A DNA stretch of 64,000 nt from an uncultured Marvinbryantia sp. Lineage in GTDB: Bacteria; Bacillota; Clostridia; Lachnospirales; Lachnospiraceae. Shown piece after piece: positions 7,587-16,165 of this stretch. The DNA lies in assembly GCF_905201705.1 (NCBI RefSeq), contig NZ_CAJKOX010000022.1, positions 1-64,000 on the forward strand, given 5' to 3'. The first letter of the stretch is position 1. Each line of letters starts with the position of its first letter. The translations under genes were made by a program, and so were the position numbers. Under the pieces are notes generated by a model. The model searched no databases, was not told the origin of the DNA, and worked only from the letters and a program-made list of their open reading frames with translations.

Positions 7587-8579
7587 TTATTCTACTTCAT
7601 TTCCGTTTTTCTTTCCCTGCATAAAACTGAGGGCATTTTCCATCGTTGTCTTGCTGATCGCCTGCAGCGCCTCTCTCGCAAAGAAACCCTGATGGGATGT
7701 CACCATGACGTTCGGGAAGCTTAAAAGTCTTGCCACCGTGGAGTGCGCCAGGATAGCATCCGAGAGATCCTCGTAAACGCTGCCATTTTCCTCCTCATAT
7801 ACATCCAGACCAACCGCAAAGAATTTGTTTTCGCGGATACCCTTAATTAAATCATCCGTCTTGATCAGACCGCCTCTGGAGGTGTTCACCAGAATGACGC
7901 CGTCCTTCATCTTCTCGATCGTGTTGATATTGATCAGATGATGCGTCTCCTCAGTCAGCGGGCAGTGCAGAGAAATCAGATCAGACTGCGCGAGCAGCGT
8001 GTCCAGATCCACGTACTCCGCAAAATCCAGGGACGGATTTTTGTAAACATCGTATGCAAGCACCTTCATACCGAACCCATGGCAGATACGAGCCATCGCC
8101 GCGCCGATCTTCCCGGTGCCAATGATGCCCGCTGTTTTCTCGTACAGCGTGATGCCCATCAGTCCGCCCAGACTGAAATCATTCTCGCGCACACGCACAT
8201 ACGCCTTATGTGTGTGGCGGTTTGCCGTCAACGCCAGCGCCATTGCGTGCTCCGCGACCGCCTCCGGCGAGTAACCCGGCACGCGCATAACGGTAATATC
8301 CTTTTCCTTCGCTTTCGCAAGATCCACATTGTTGAAACCCGCACAGCGCATCAGGATCAGACGGACGCCGCACTGCGCCAGCGTCTCGATGGTCGGCGCG
8401 CTCAAGTCCATATTTACAAATGCACACACAGCGTCATAGCCCTGCGCCAGTCTCGCCGTGTCCGGAATCAGCAGCGTATCCACATAATCAAGCTGGATCT
8501 GTTCGTATTCCTTCTCCTTCCAGGTCTCGTCAAAAAACTGCCTGTCGTAGCTTTTCGTTCCAAAAAATAAAATTTTCAT
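7587..8579 (-). CDS. ldhA: D-lactate dehydrogenase (D-2-hydroxyacid dehydrogenase)
   Basis: A 330-residue NAD-dependent enzyme that reduces pyruvate to D-lactate during fermentation. The Rossmann motif is GTGKIG at 154-159, with Asp177 binding the adenosine ribose. Catalytic residues of the family are visible: Arg235 (NTSRGG), Glu264 (DVYEEE) and His296 (TSHQG). Features such as RCAGFNNVDL and RVPGYSPEAVAEHA are characteristic of fermentative D-LDH rather than phosphoglycerate or glycerate dehydrogenases. AAGGAGG lies 7 nt before ATG 8579. It is a single gene converging with the ABC pair. Another 2-hydroxyacid substrate cannot be fully excluded. Confidence 0.9.
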   Translation of the reverse strand: MKILFFGTKSYDRQFFDETWKEKEYEQIQLDYVDTLLIPDTARLAQGYDAVCAFVNMDLSAPTIETLAQCGVRLILMRCAGFNNVDLAKAKEKDITVMRVPGYSPEAVAEHAMALALTANRHTHKAYVRVRENDFSLGGLMGITLYEKTAGIIGTGKIGAAMARICHGFGMKVLAYDVYKNPSLDFAEYVDLDTLLAQSDLISLHCPLTEETHHLININTIEKMKDGVILVNTSRGGLIKTDDLIKGIRENKFFAVGLDVYEEENGSVYEDLSDAILAHSTVARLLSFPNVMVTSHQGFFAREALQAISKTTMENALSFMQGKKNGNEVE

Positions 8580-8675
8580 TGCATGTCCTCCTTATATTAA
8601 AATTATAAAATATATACAGCTTCTTTTATCCGGCAAAGCTCTCTCCTTTTCAGTATACCCGCCTACAGCCCAAAT

Positions 8676-8696
8676 TATGCCGCGCCGCACGGCATA
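8676..8696 (-). terminator. Hairpin after the amidohydrolase gene
   Basis: TATGCCG at 8676-8682 pairs with CGGCATA at 8690-8696. On the minus strand it follows the amidohydrolase stop by about 30 nt and is followed by a short AATTT tract. A second GC-rich stem (GGCGC/GCGCC) lies between. Confidence 0.5.
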
Positions 8697-8726
8697 GCCC
8701 GGCGCCAAAGCTGCGCCGTTTTTTGT

Positions 8727-9605
8727 TCATCTCTCCTGTGCAAACACCCGCCGGATCTTCTCCTCGCCGGCCTGCAGCCGCGCATCCAGTTTGTACAGGC
8801 TAACCTCTGGGAGCACCTCACAGAACGTCTCATATTCGCGGACAACGCCCTTCCCATGCGGCACCATATAAGCGCCCGCATCACTTCCGAGCGCCAGCGG
8901 CACGCCCATCGCCCAGGCATTTGCGAGATTTTCGCACTCCATGTCGTAGATCTGCGCAAGCACCTTATCGTCATATCTGCCGCAGCCGATGAGATTGCGC
9001 GTCGTTACGATGGTCGGCACCCACACGCACCCGTTTTCTTTCATCGCAGACATACATTCCCGGTCGATATAATTTCCGTGTTCAATGCTGTCCGCCCCGG
9101 CTTCCACCGCCGCAAGCACGGCATCCGCCCCGTTCGCGTGTGCCATAACAGCGAAGCCCTCCTCATGGGCAATATGGATCATTTCCGAAATCCATTCCCT
9201 TTCCAGCGTCTCTTCGCTCAAAACCCCAAAGCCGCTATACTCCATGATCCCGGACACCATGATCTTCACAAAGTCTCCGCGCTCGCGGCGCACCTCCTGC
9301 ACAAGACTTTTGACCTCCTGCAGCGTCCGCGCACCTTTTCCGACGATCCCTCCGTAATGCCCTGCGCGGTGGATCGCAAATACCGGCGTGCGGTAAGTGA
9401 TCCCGTATTCTTCTGCCAGTTCTCTTGCCCGCAGGGAAACGCCGAAATGATCGCCGCCGTCCCGGATATAGGTAATCCCGCACGCGCGGTAATCCTCAAG
9501 ATGCTCCCGCACGCGCGCGACATTTACACCGTTTTTATGATCGTTTACTGCCTGCCGGTAGTTGATCCCATCCATAAACAGATGAGCATGACACTCTCCA
9601 AACAT
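8727..9605 (-). CDS. Metal-dependent amidohydrolase, compact form
   Basis: A 292-residue TIM-barrel hydrolase. Metal-site residues of the amidohydrolase superfamily can be placed: His6 and His8 (ECHAHLF), Lys114 for carbamylation (VKIMVSG), His156 (AHANG), His176 (EHGNY) and Asp242 (LGSDAGA). The pattern resembles imidazolonepropionase-like and prolidase-like members. The HxH motif is only six residues from the start, so the small beta-sandwich domain that usually precedes it is missing; the protein is about 100 residues shorter than typical members. The gene starts 6 nt after the trkH stop, so it is probably the last gene of a trkA-trkH operon. Substrate unknown. Confidence 0.8.
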   Translation of the reverse strand: MFGECHAHLFMDGINYRQAVNDHKNGVNVARVREHLEDYRACGITYIRDGGDHFGVSLRARELAEEYGITYRTPVFAIHRAGHYGGIVGKGARTLQEVKSLVQEVRRERGDFVKIMVSGIMEYSGFGVLSEETLEREWISEMIHIAHEEGFAVMAHANGADAVLAAVEAGADSIEHGNYIDRECMSAMKENGCVWVPTIVTTRNLIGCGRYDDKVLAQIYDMECENLANAWAMGVPLALGSDAGAYMVPHGKGVVREYETFCEVLPEVSLYKLDARLQAGEEKIRRVFAQER

Positions 9606-9611
9606 TCCTCG

Positions 9612-11084
9612 TCACGCTTCCTTATTCTTTCTGATTTTCCCCGGTCTGTGCTGCGTCCAGACAGAGGGCACAAAGAGCATCAGCATCGGGAACAGCTCCA
9701 GACGTCCCGCAAGCATATCGAGACAAAGCACCAGTTTGGAGACATCCGAAAACGAAGAAAAGTTTCCTGCCGGACCGACCACCTCAAGTCCGGGACCAAT
9801 ATTGTTTAAGGTAACGGCAACTGCCGTGAAATTCGTCACCAGATCCTTCTCATCCAGCGTGATGATCAGCAGCGAACCGATAAAGATCAGCACATACACC
9901 GCCAGATATACGTTCACGGAGCGCACCACCTCGTGCTCGATCGGGCGTCCGTCCATCCGCACCTTGTGCACGCTGCGCGGATGCAGCAGCATCCGGATTT
10001 CCTTTCCGATGCCCTTTACCATGATAACAACACGCGAGACCTTGATCCCACCGCCGGTGCTGCCCGCACAGGCGCCGATAAACACCAGGATCATCAGAAT
10101 CGTCTTCGACAGCGGAGGCCACGTATTGAAATCCCGCGTGGAAAATCCGGTTGTCGTGATAATGGAACCGACCTGGAACGCCGCATGGTGGAATGCCTGG
10201 AACAAATTCGGAAACATCGGCAGGATATTAAAGGTGATCACCAGCACGGAAATCGCGATAATTGCAAAATAGGTCCGTACCTCCTCCGATCTGAACGCCT
10301 GTCTCGGTTTTTTCTTCACGACCAGAAACCAGGTGTTGAAATTCACGCCGAACAGGATCATGAACACCGTGATCACGCCCTGCTGATACGTCGTATAATC
10401 GGCGATTCCGCTATTTTTCACCGCGAAACCGCCGGTTCCCGCCGTGCCCATCGTGAGCGTGACAGCGTCAAACAGCGGCATTCGGCCGATCAGAAGAAAA
10501 ATTATCTGGATCACCGTCATGCCCATATAGATACCGTAAAGAAAAAGCGCCGTGTCGCGCAGCCGCGGCACAAATTTGCTGACGGAAGGACCGGGACTCT
10601 CCGCCTTCATCAGATTCATAAACGCGCCGCCCTTGGACGGCACGATCGCCAGAATGAACACCAGCACGCCCATACCGCCTACCCAGTGCGTAAAGCTGCG
10701 CCAGAAAAGACCGGCGTGCGACATCGCCTCCACGTCCGTCAAAATGCTGGAGCCAGTGGTAGTAAAGCCGGAGATCGTCTCGAACAGCGCATCCACATAG
10801 TGCGGAATCTCCCCGGAAATCCAAAAAGGCAGCGCCCCGAGGATACTCAGAAGAATCCAGCTTAACGCGACAGTGACAAGCCCTTCCTTTGTATACATCC
10901 GCGCCTGCGGCGTCCTGTGGGTAAATCCAAGTCCGATCAGCGAACACAGCACGGCAACGGCAACATATGCCGCCCCCACCATATATTCCTGGTAGATCAG
11001 GGAGACCAGAAACGGAAGCATCAGAAAAGCCGCCTCAAAATAACACACATATCCCAGCACATAACATATAATCCCGTAATTCAT
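9612..11084 (-). CDS. trkH: Potassium uptake channel TrkH
   Basis: A 490-residue membrane protein of the TrkH/KtrB superfamily. The four pore-loop repeats are visible in order: SGFTTTGSS (about 104-112), MGTAGTGGF (about 212-220), ITTTGFSTRD (about 309-318) and TLNNIGPGLE (about 430-440); each contains the filter glycine. It moves K+ across the cytoplasmic membrane under control of the TrkA ring. The gene starts 1 nt after the trkA stop, and the RBS is AGGA in the end of trkA. The C-terminus is cytoplasmic and basic. Confidence 0.92.
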   Translation of the reverse strand: MNYGIICYVLGYVCYFEAAFLMLPFLVSLIYQEYMVGAAYVAVAVLCSLIGLGFTHRTPQARMYTKEGLVTVALSWILLSILGALPFWISGEIPHYVDALFETISGFTTTGSSILTDVEAMSHAGLFWRSFTHWVGGMGVLVFILAIVPSKGGAFMNLMKAESPGPSVSKFVPRLRDTALFLYGIYMGMTVIQIIFLLIGRMPLFDAVTLTMGTAGTGGFAVKNSGIADYTTYQQGVITVFMILFGVNFNTWFLVVKKKPRQAFRSEEVRTYFAIIAISVLVITFNILPMFPNLFQAFHHAAFQVGSIITTTGFSTRDFNTWPPLSKTILMILVFIGACAGSTGGGIKVSRVVIMVKGIGKEIRMLLHPRSVHKVRMDGRPIEHEVVRSVNVYLAVYVLIFIGSLLIITLDEKDLVTNFTAVAVTLNNIGPGLEVVGPAGNFSSFSDVSKLVLCLDMLAGRLELFPMLMLFVPSVWTQHRPGKIRKNKEA

Positions 11085-11085
11085 C

Positions 11086-12459
11086 TTACTGTCCTGCCCT
11101 GCTCTTTCCGAGTATATCCCTGATATCCTTCAGTCCGGTCCGCGATGTCACCACTACCACGCTGTCTCCCACCTTCATGCAGTCATTTCCGCGAGGAAGA
11201 ATTATATGACTGCCGCGCTGTATGCAGGCGATCAGAATATCGTTTTTCAGATTCAGGTCAATAAGCGGGATATTTACCACCGGAGCATTTTCGCGGATGA
11301 CAAACTCCAGCGCCTCCGCCTTTCCGCCAGCGATCCGGTGCATTGTTTCTACGTTACTGCCGATAGAGTTCCCAAACGCGCGCACATAGCGGATAATATA
11401 CTCCGCCGTGATATCCTTCGGATAGATCACCGTGTCCAGGTCAAGGTTATCCACCACCTCGTCGAAAGCAATCCTGTTTATCTTGGTGATCGTCTTGATA
11501 TCGGACTGTGTCTTTGCATAGAGAGACAGAAAAATATTTTCCTCATCCATGCCTGTAAGCGCGGCAAAGGAGTCGGCCCGATCAATCCCTTCTTCCATCA
11601 GAAGAGCCTTATCCGTGCCGTCTCCATGAATGATCGTCGCTCCCGGCAGCTTCTGGCTGAGCATCTCGCAGCAGTCTGCGTCCTTCTCAATGATCTTTAC
11701 GTCAATGCCGTTTGCGAGCAGCATGTGCGAAAGATAGAAGCTTACCTTCCCGCCGCCAACGATTATGATATTGTCGACCGGCTTGGAGCCGATGCCGATG
11801 CGCTGGAAAAATTCCGCCGTCTTCTGCTGCGCTCCGGCAATATAAACATTATCGCGCTCCTGCAGCACAAAGGTGCCGTTCGGAATGGTAATCTCGCCGC
11901 CGCGCTCTACCACGCAGACCAGGATATCGCTCTTTAATTTCGGTCCGATCTCCTGGATTTCCATATTGCAGAGCGGGGAACCCGGTTTGATACGGAATTT
12001 TAAGACCTCCACCTTGCCCTTGGCGAACACTTCCACGCTGATTGCTGTCGGCAGGCGCAGCACACGCGCCGCCTCCCCCGCCGCCGTCAGCTCCGGATTG
12101 ATGACCATGGCAAGCCCAAGCTCTTTTTTTAAAAATTCTGTTTCCTTGCTGTACTCCGGGTTGCGCACACGGGCGATCGTCTGACAGCCGCCCGCCTTTT
12201 TCGCGATCAGGCAGCACATCAGATTCAGCTCATCCGAGCCTGTGACCGCGATCAGAAGATCCGCCTTCTTCACGCCCGCCTCCATCAGCATATCGAAACT
12301 GATGCCGCTGCCGATATAACCCATGATGTCAAATTCGTTGACAAGCTGCTCTACACGGTGTCCGTTGATATCCAGAACCGTAACGTCGTTGTCCTCCCTG
12401 CTAAGCTGTTCTGCAAGCGTGGAACCGACCTTTCCGCAGCCCACAATAATTATCTGCAT
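11086..12459 (-). CDS. trkA: TrkA, NAD-binding regulator of potassium uptake
   Basis: A 457-residue protein with two tandem RCK_N/RCK_C units. The first Rossmann motif is IVGCGKVGSTLAEQL (5-19) and the second is IIVGGGKVSFYLSHML (about 232-247); each is followed by a TrkA_C domain. It binds nucleotides and gates TrkH. GGAGG stands 4 nt before ATG 12459. The order trkA-trkH-amidohydrolase is tightly packed and probably one transcript. The second glycine motif ends GGGKVS rather than GxGxxG, which often marks weaker NAD binding in the second half. Confidence 0.92.
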   Translation of the reverse strand: MQIIIVGCGKVGSTLAEQLSREDNDVTVLDINGHRVEQLVNEFDIMGYIGSGISFDMLMEAGVKKADLLIAVTGSDELNLMCCLIAKKAGGCQTIARVRNPEYSKETEFLKKELGLAMVINPELTAAGEAARVLRLPTAISVEVFAKGKVEVLKFRIKPGSPLCNMEIQEIGPKLKSDILVCVVERGGEITIPNGTFVLQERDNVYIAGAQQKTAEFFQRIGIGSKPVDNIIIVGGGKVSFYLSHMLLANGIDVKIIEKDADCCEMLSQKLPGATIIHGDGTDKALLMEEGIDRADSFAALTGMDEENIFLSLYAKTQSDIKTITKINRIAFDEVVDNLDLDTVIYPKDITAEYIIRYVRAFGNSIGSNVETMHRIAGGKAEALEFVIRENAPVVNIPLIDLNLKNDILIACIQRGSHIILPRGNDCMKVGDSVVVVTSRTGLKDIRDILGKSRAGQ

Positions 12460-12556
12460 ATATCCTCCGTATGAATGTTTTCTTATGTCATAAATGTAAC
12501 TGCTTTCATACCTATTTTACGATATACGCCTAAAATGTCAATCCTTTTGTTTACAG

Positions 12557-13219
12557 CTAATACTTTGATTTTTCATGCAGCCAGGTGATCACCGCACAGA
12601 GGAGGGTAAACAGCACGCCCGCCGCGAGGATTCCCAGCGAAAGCACCGTCATATTCCGGGCGATCCACTGAAGCATTCCGCCAAGACCGCCCTCCGCCAC
12701 GCCTGCATCCATCAGCGCATTTGCTCCGAAAAACAGCACAAACGCCGGCACCATACGTACAATACTCAAAATCTGCGCATTCCTGATCGTCACAAAATAC
12801 AGCACCAGAAATTCTACCGACATCACGATCAGCGCAGCGCCGAGGAAAGCGGCTGTAAAAACCCAGATGCCCTTCATGGAAATCTCCCCTCTGACCATCA
12901 TGCGGAAAAACTCAGCCGCAATTCCCAGCAGCGCGGAAACAACCATCACGATCACCCCAAACAGATAGCGCCCGAATACCCGGTTTGCAACAGAAGCCGG
13001 AAGCATGTTGGTAAACACCTCCGATATATTGGACATGGCAAAAAAAGGATTAGACACAATGATCAACCCGCCGAAAACCAGGTACAGGATTCCCCAGCAT
13101 GCAGGTGCATTATCCATTGCGAGTGTGGTTACCAGGCAAATCAGCAAAAAAAATGGCAGAATTTTAAAGATACTCTTTGATTTCAGTATATCCAGCTTAA
13201 TGCACTTGAATGTTTTCAT
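12557..13219 (-). CDS. ABC-2 type membrane subunit
   Basis: A 220-residue hydrophobic protein with about six predicted helices (for example 19-36, 43-60, 84-106, 121-145, 156-175, 190-212). It overlaps the stop codon of the ATPase gene (ATGA), showing coupling and partnership. The start at 13219 is supported by GGAGGG 7 nt upstream; a longer in-frame version from 13288 would lie inside the ATPase gene. The sequence is poorly conserved, as is usual for ABC-2 permeases in GntR-regulated operons of Firmicutes (YtrBC-like or Bcr-like). Likely a small exporter for peptides or other envelope-active compounds. Confidence 0.75.
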   Translation of the reverse strand: MKTFKCIKLDILKSKSIFKILPFFLLICLVTTLAMDNAPACWGILYLVFGGLIIVSNPFFAMSNISEVFTNMLPASVANRVFGRYLFGVIVMVVSALLGIAAEFFRMMVRGEISMKGIWVFTAAFLGAALIVMSVEFLVLYFVTIRNAQILSIVRMVPAFVLFFGANALMDAGVAEGGLGGMLQWIARNMTVLSLGILAAGVLFTLLCAVITWLHEKSKY

Positions 13220-14076
13220 AATCTTCCCTCCAAATTCTGAATCATATGCACAACGATCTGATCGATCAGCGGCTTTTCCAGAAGGCAATCCTGCGGCAGG
13301 TACGCCGCGTCGTCGCTGCGGACGATCGCCTCAAAGCCCACGCCGCTTTCCTTAATTCCCACCAGATATTTACGCGAGCGCGCATCCAGATCGTCCAGTC
13401 CGCCTTTCACCAGCATCCAGCTCTCCTGCAGATCCTCCTTCGTCTCGCAGAAAATTTTCTTTCCATTGTTAATGAAGAAAATATAATCCGCGATCTGTTC
13501 CAGGTCGCTTAAAATGTGCGTGGAGAACAGCACGCTGTGTTCGCCGTCGCTGATATACTCCTGCAGAATTCCCAGAATCTCCTGGCGCACCACCGGATCA
13601 AGCCCGTTCGTCGCCTCATCGAGGATCAGCACCCTTGTATCGCGTGCAAGAGCGACGGCAAACATCAGCTTTACACGCATTCCGCGTGAAAATTCCTTAA
13701 TTTTCTTTTTCTCCGGCAGCTTCCACTTTTCCATGTAAGCGTTAAATTCCTGCTCCCGGAAGGTCGGATAAAAGTCACGGCAGATAGATCGGATATCTCT
13801 GACCGTGAAATCCGGCAGAAACCCGTCGGTATCCCCCACAAAGCCGATCGCCTCCTTGTACGCAACCGGCTGCTCCTCATAGCGCAGACCGTCGATCACG
13901 CACTCCCCGCCGTCCGCCTTAATGAGATGAGAGATCAGACTCAGCGTAGTTGTCTTGCCCGAACCGTTCTGACCGACGTATCCCATGATGTAACCCTTCG
14001 GGATGGTGAAGCTGATATCGGAAAGCGTAAAATCCTTATATTCCTTATGAAGTCCTTTTACCTCCAATGCATTCAT
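13216..14076 (-). CDS. ABC transporter ATPase of the GntR-controlled operon
   Basis: A 286-residue cytoplasmic ATPase: Walker A GQNGSGKTT (about 34-42), signature FSRGM, Walker B LILDEATNGLDP and switch His in FSTHILSDLE. The C-terminal 80 residues (ESWMLVKGGLDDLDARSRKY...) form the regulatory-type extension seen in YtrB-like ATPases. ATG 14076 is chosen because the longer ORF from 14109 begins with a basic stretch (MSRRKRKEDR) and has no RBS; AGGAAG precedes 14076. It follows the GntR gene by 80 nt and overlaps the permease by 4 nt. Confidence 0.85.
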   Translation of the reverse strand: MNALEVKGLHKEYKDFTLSDISFTIPKGYIMGYVGQNGSGKTTTLSLISHLIKADGGECVIDGLRYEEQPVAYKEAIGFVGDTDGFLPDFTVRDIRSICRDFYPTFREQEFNAYMEKWKLPEKKKIKEFSRGMRVKLMFAVALARDTRVLILDEATNGLDPVVRQEILGILQEYISDGEHSVLFSTHILSDLEQIADYIFFINNGKKIFCETKEDLQESWMLVKGGLDDLDARSRKYLVGIKESGVGFEAIVRSDDAAYLPQDCLLEKPLIDQIVVHMIQNLEGRL

Positions 14077-14156
14077 AGCTCTGTCTTCCTTTCTTTTTCG
14101 TCGGGACACATGGTTGAATTATCCCGCACAAAATAACTCCGATATAGATCGCATGC

Positions 14157-14537
14157 TCAGCGCCTGTGCTGTCTCTGCAGAACCTGCAGTGCCTCCACAA
14201 GCTCCGCATCCGTCATATCTAATCTTTGCGAAGCGTCGATCGCTGCCTCCAGGTGCTCCTCCATCTGGCGGCGGCACTGCTCGCGGATAATCTTATTATC
14301 GCGCTTAAGGACAATGCTCCCTTTTCCCTGCACCGAGGCGATGTAGCCCTCGCTCTCCAGCTCCCGATAGGCGCGCGTCGTGGTGATCACGCTGATCCCC
14401 AGGTCTTTCGCAAGCTGACGGATCGACGGGAGCACGGTTCCCTCCGCGATCTGACCGTTTGAGATCTGTTCCTTCATCTGCTCCCGTATCTGCGCATATA
14501 TCGGAAGTTCAGACTGATTTGAAAGAATTACTTTCAT
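14157..14537 (-). CDS. GntR family repressor, YtrA type
   Basis: A 126-residue regulator with an N-terminal winged helix (IYAQIREQMKEQI, VLPSIRQLAKDLGISVITTTRAYRELESEGYI) and only a short C-terminal helical tail, as in the YtrA subfamily. It lacks the large ligand domain of FadR or HutC types. AGGAG is placed 9 nt before ATG 14537. It is the first gene of an operon with an ABC ATPase and a membrane protein, the standard arrangement for cell-envelope-stress transporters. The perfect inverted repeat at 14605-14656 overlaps its promoter and is the obvious operator, so autoregulation is likely. Confidence 0.88.
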   Translation of the reverse strand: MKVILSNQSELPIYAQIREQMKEQISNGQIAEGTVLPSIRQLAKDLGISVITTTRAYRELESEGYIASVQGKGSIVLKRDNKIIREQCRRQMEEHLEAAIDASQRLDMTDAELVEALQVLQRQHRR

Positions 14538-14604
14538 CTGTGGCTCCTCTCTGTAAAGGTATTCTCCACCCGGGTGTGCACCTCCCGGACATCATCAATA
14601 CAGC

Positions 14605-14656
14605 ACAAAGAGTATATACTGTATATATATCATTATATACAGTATATACTCTTTGT
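14605..14656. promoter_or_regulatory. Perfect 23-bp inverted repeat, GntR operator
   Basis: Positions 14605-14627 are perfectly complementary to 14634-14656 around a 6-nt centre. Each arm contains AGTATATACT, itself a 10-bp palindrome (14611-14620 and 14641-14650, exactly 30 bp apart). The element overlaps the -10 and most of the -35 region of the GntR operon promoter. YtrA-type repressors bind palindromes of this AT-rich type. Confidence 0.75.
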
Positions 14657-14659
14657 CAA
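14632..14659 (-). promoter_or_regulatory. Consensus promoter of the GntR-ABC operon
   Basis: On the minus strand TTGACA (14654-14659) and TATAAT (14632-14637), both perfect consensus, are separated by 16 nt. The spacer and the -10 lie inside the inverted repeat, so a bound GntR protein would block polymerase directly. Confidence 0.8.
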
Positions 14660-14696
14660 GCAGAAATTTTAACCTCTATGCATATTTCAAGAAATC

Positions 14697-14705
14697 TGTT
14701 ATAAT
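14697..14705 (+). promoter_or_regulatory. Extended -10 promoter of the MATE gene
   Basis: TGTTATAAT: TG at 14697-14698 and TATAAT at 14700-14705, about 64 nt before the MATE start. The -35 is poor. The site lies outside the GntR inverted repeat. Confidence 0.55.
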
Positions 14706-14768
14706 CGAGCAGAATAGATAAGCTCTGGCATCGTAAAAATGTTTTAACATATATCAGAAAGGTGTATT

Positions 14769-16133
14769 ATGAATAAGAAGCAATCCCTTGATCTAACCTC
14801 CGGACCGATTTTTAAGACGCTCGCTTCCCTTGCTATGCCGATCATGGCATCCTCGTTTCTCGCCACTGCCTACAACATCACCGATATGGCATGGATCGGT
14901 ATGCTCGGCTCAAAGGCTGTTGCCGGCGTCGGCGTGGGCGGCATGTTTGTCTGGCTCTCCCAGGGGCTCGTCCTTTTTCCGCGCATGGGCGGACAGGTCA
15001 ATATGGCGCAGTGCTGCGGAAGCAGGCGTCTCTCTGAGGCGCGCAGCTATGCGGCTGCCGCTCTGCAGCTCACGATACTCTTCGGCATACTCTTTGGCGG
15101 CGTCTGCCTGCTTTTTCCTGAACCGCTCCTGTCCTTCTTTCAGATGGATGACGCCGAAACCTATCACGCCGCAGAAATTTATATGAAGATCACCTGCGGT
15201 CTGATCATTTTCAGCTACTTAACGCAGACGCTCACCGGACTTTACACGGCGCAGGGCGATTCGAAAACGCCCTTTAAAGCAAACCTCATCGGACTGATTG
15301 CAAACATGGTTCTCGATCCGCTTTTGATCTTAGGTTATGGCCCCTTTCCACGGCTGGAAGCTGCCGGCGCCGCCATTGCCACCGTCACCGCGCAGGTGAT
15401 CGTGCTCGCGGTTCTCGTAACAGAGCTCCTGCGCGCTGCCCCGGAGCATAATCTTTTAAAAACGGTGCGCCTGCTTCGGCCGGTTCCCGGAAATTATTAT
15501 CGCAGCATCAGCCGGATCGGGATTCCCTCCGCCCTGCAGTCCTCACTTTACTGTATGATCTCCATGGTGCTGACGCGCATGGTATCCGCCTTCGGTCCCG
15601 GTGCGATCGCCACGCAGCGTGTGGGCGGGCAGATCGAATCCCTCTCCTGGAACACGGCGGACGGCTTCGGCGCCGCACTGAACGCCTTTGTCGCACAGAA
15701 CTACGGCGCAAAAAAGACGCAGCGTATCCGCGAGAGCTACCGCATCTCCGTGCGGGTACTCGTCGTCTGGGGGCTTCTTATCACTGCAGCCTTCCTTTTG
15801 CTGCCGCGCTCCATCTCACATCTGTTCTTTTACGAGCCAGAGGTGGTCGAGATCTCAGCAAACTATCTGACCATCATCGGATACAGCGAGGTCTTTATGA
15901 GCGTGGAGCTTATGACGGTCGGCGCGCTCTCCGGGCTTGGCAGAACCACGCTCTGCAGCGTGATTAGCATCCTTTTCACCGGCGCGCGCATCCCGCTGGC
16001 CCTGATGCTCTCGCGCACCAGCCTCGGACTTTCCGGTATCTGGTGGGCGCTGACACTCACCTCGGTGGCGAAGGGGATTATCTTTTATTTTACTTTTCAA
16101 TATGTGCAGAGAGGAATCGAGAAGCGGCTATGA
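14769..16133 (+). CDS. MATE family efflux transporter
   Basis: A 454-residue integral membrane protein with twelve predicted helices arranged as two six-helix halves (about 15-220 and 240-450). Typical MATE features include the opening GPIFKTLASLAMPIMASSF, the segment YTAQGDSKTPFKANLIG and the second-half equivalent QRVGGQIESLSWNTADGFGAALNAFVAQNYGAKK. Such pumps export cationic drugs or metabolites using Na+ or H+ gradients. AAGGTG precedes ATG 14769. It is divergent from the GntR operon and ends at the hairpin at 16141. Substrate not predictable. Confidence 0.88.
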   Translation: MNKKQSLDLTSGPIFKTLASLAMPIMASSFLATAYNITDMAWIGMLGSKAVAGVGVGGMFVWLSQGLVLFPRMGGQVNMAQCCGSRRLSEARSYAAAALQLTILFGILFGGVCLLFPEPLLSFFQMDDAETYHAAEIYMKITCGLIIFSYLTQTLTGLYTAQGDSKTPFKANLIGLIANMVLDPLLILGYGPFPRLEAAGAAIATVTAQVIVLAVLVTELLRAAPEHNLLKTVRLLRPVPGNYYRSISRIGIPSALQSSLYCMISMVLTRMVSAFGPGAIATQRVGGQIESLSWNTADGFGAALNAFVAQNYGAKKTQRIRESYRISVRVLVVWGLLITAAFLLLPRSISHLFFYEPEVVEISANYLTIIGYSEVFMSVELMTVGALSGLGRTTLCSVISILFTGARIPLALMLSRTSLGLSGIWWALTLTSVAKGIIFYFTFQYVQRGIEKRL

Positions 16134-16140
16134 AAGGCAT

Positions 16141-16159
16141 CCCCGGCAAACTGCCGGGG
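16141..16159. terminator. Hairpin between MATE and Rpn genes
   Basis: CCCCGGCA at 16141-16148 pairs with TGCCGGGG at 16152-16159 around a 3-nt loop, 7 nt after the MATE stop and just before the converging Rpn stop. There is little T-run on the plus side. Confidence 0.6.
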
Positions 16160-16165
16160 ACGCTT

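Noticed and set aside
9933..10865. A 310-codon plus-strand frame opposite trkH
   Set aside because: His/Arg/Gln-rich translation, no RBS, fully inside a gene with clear pore motifs.
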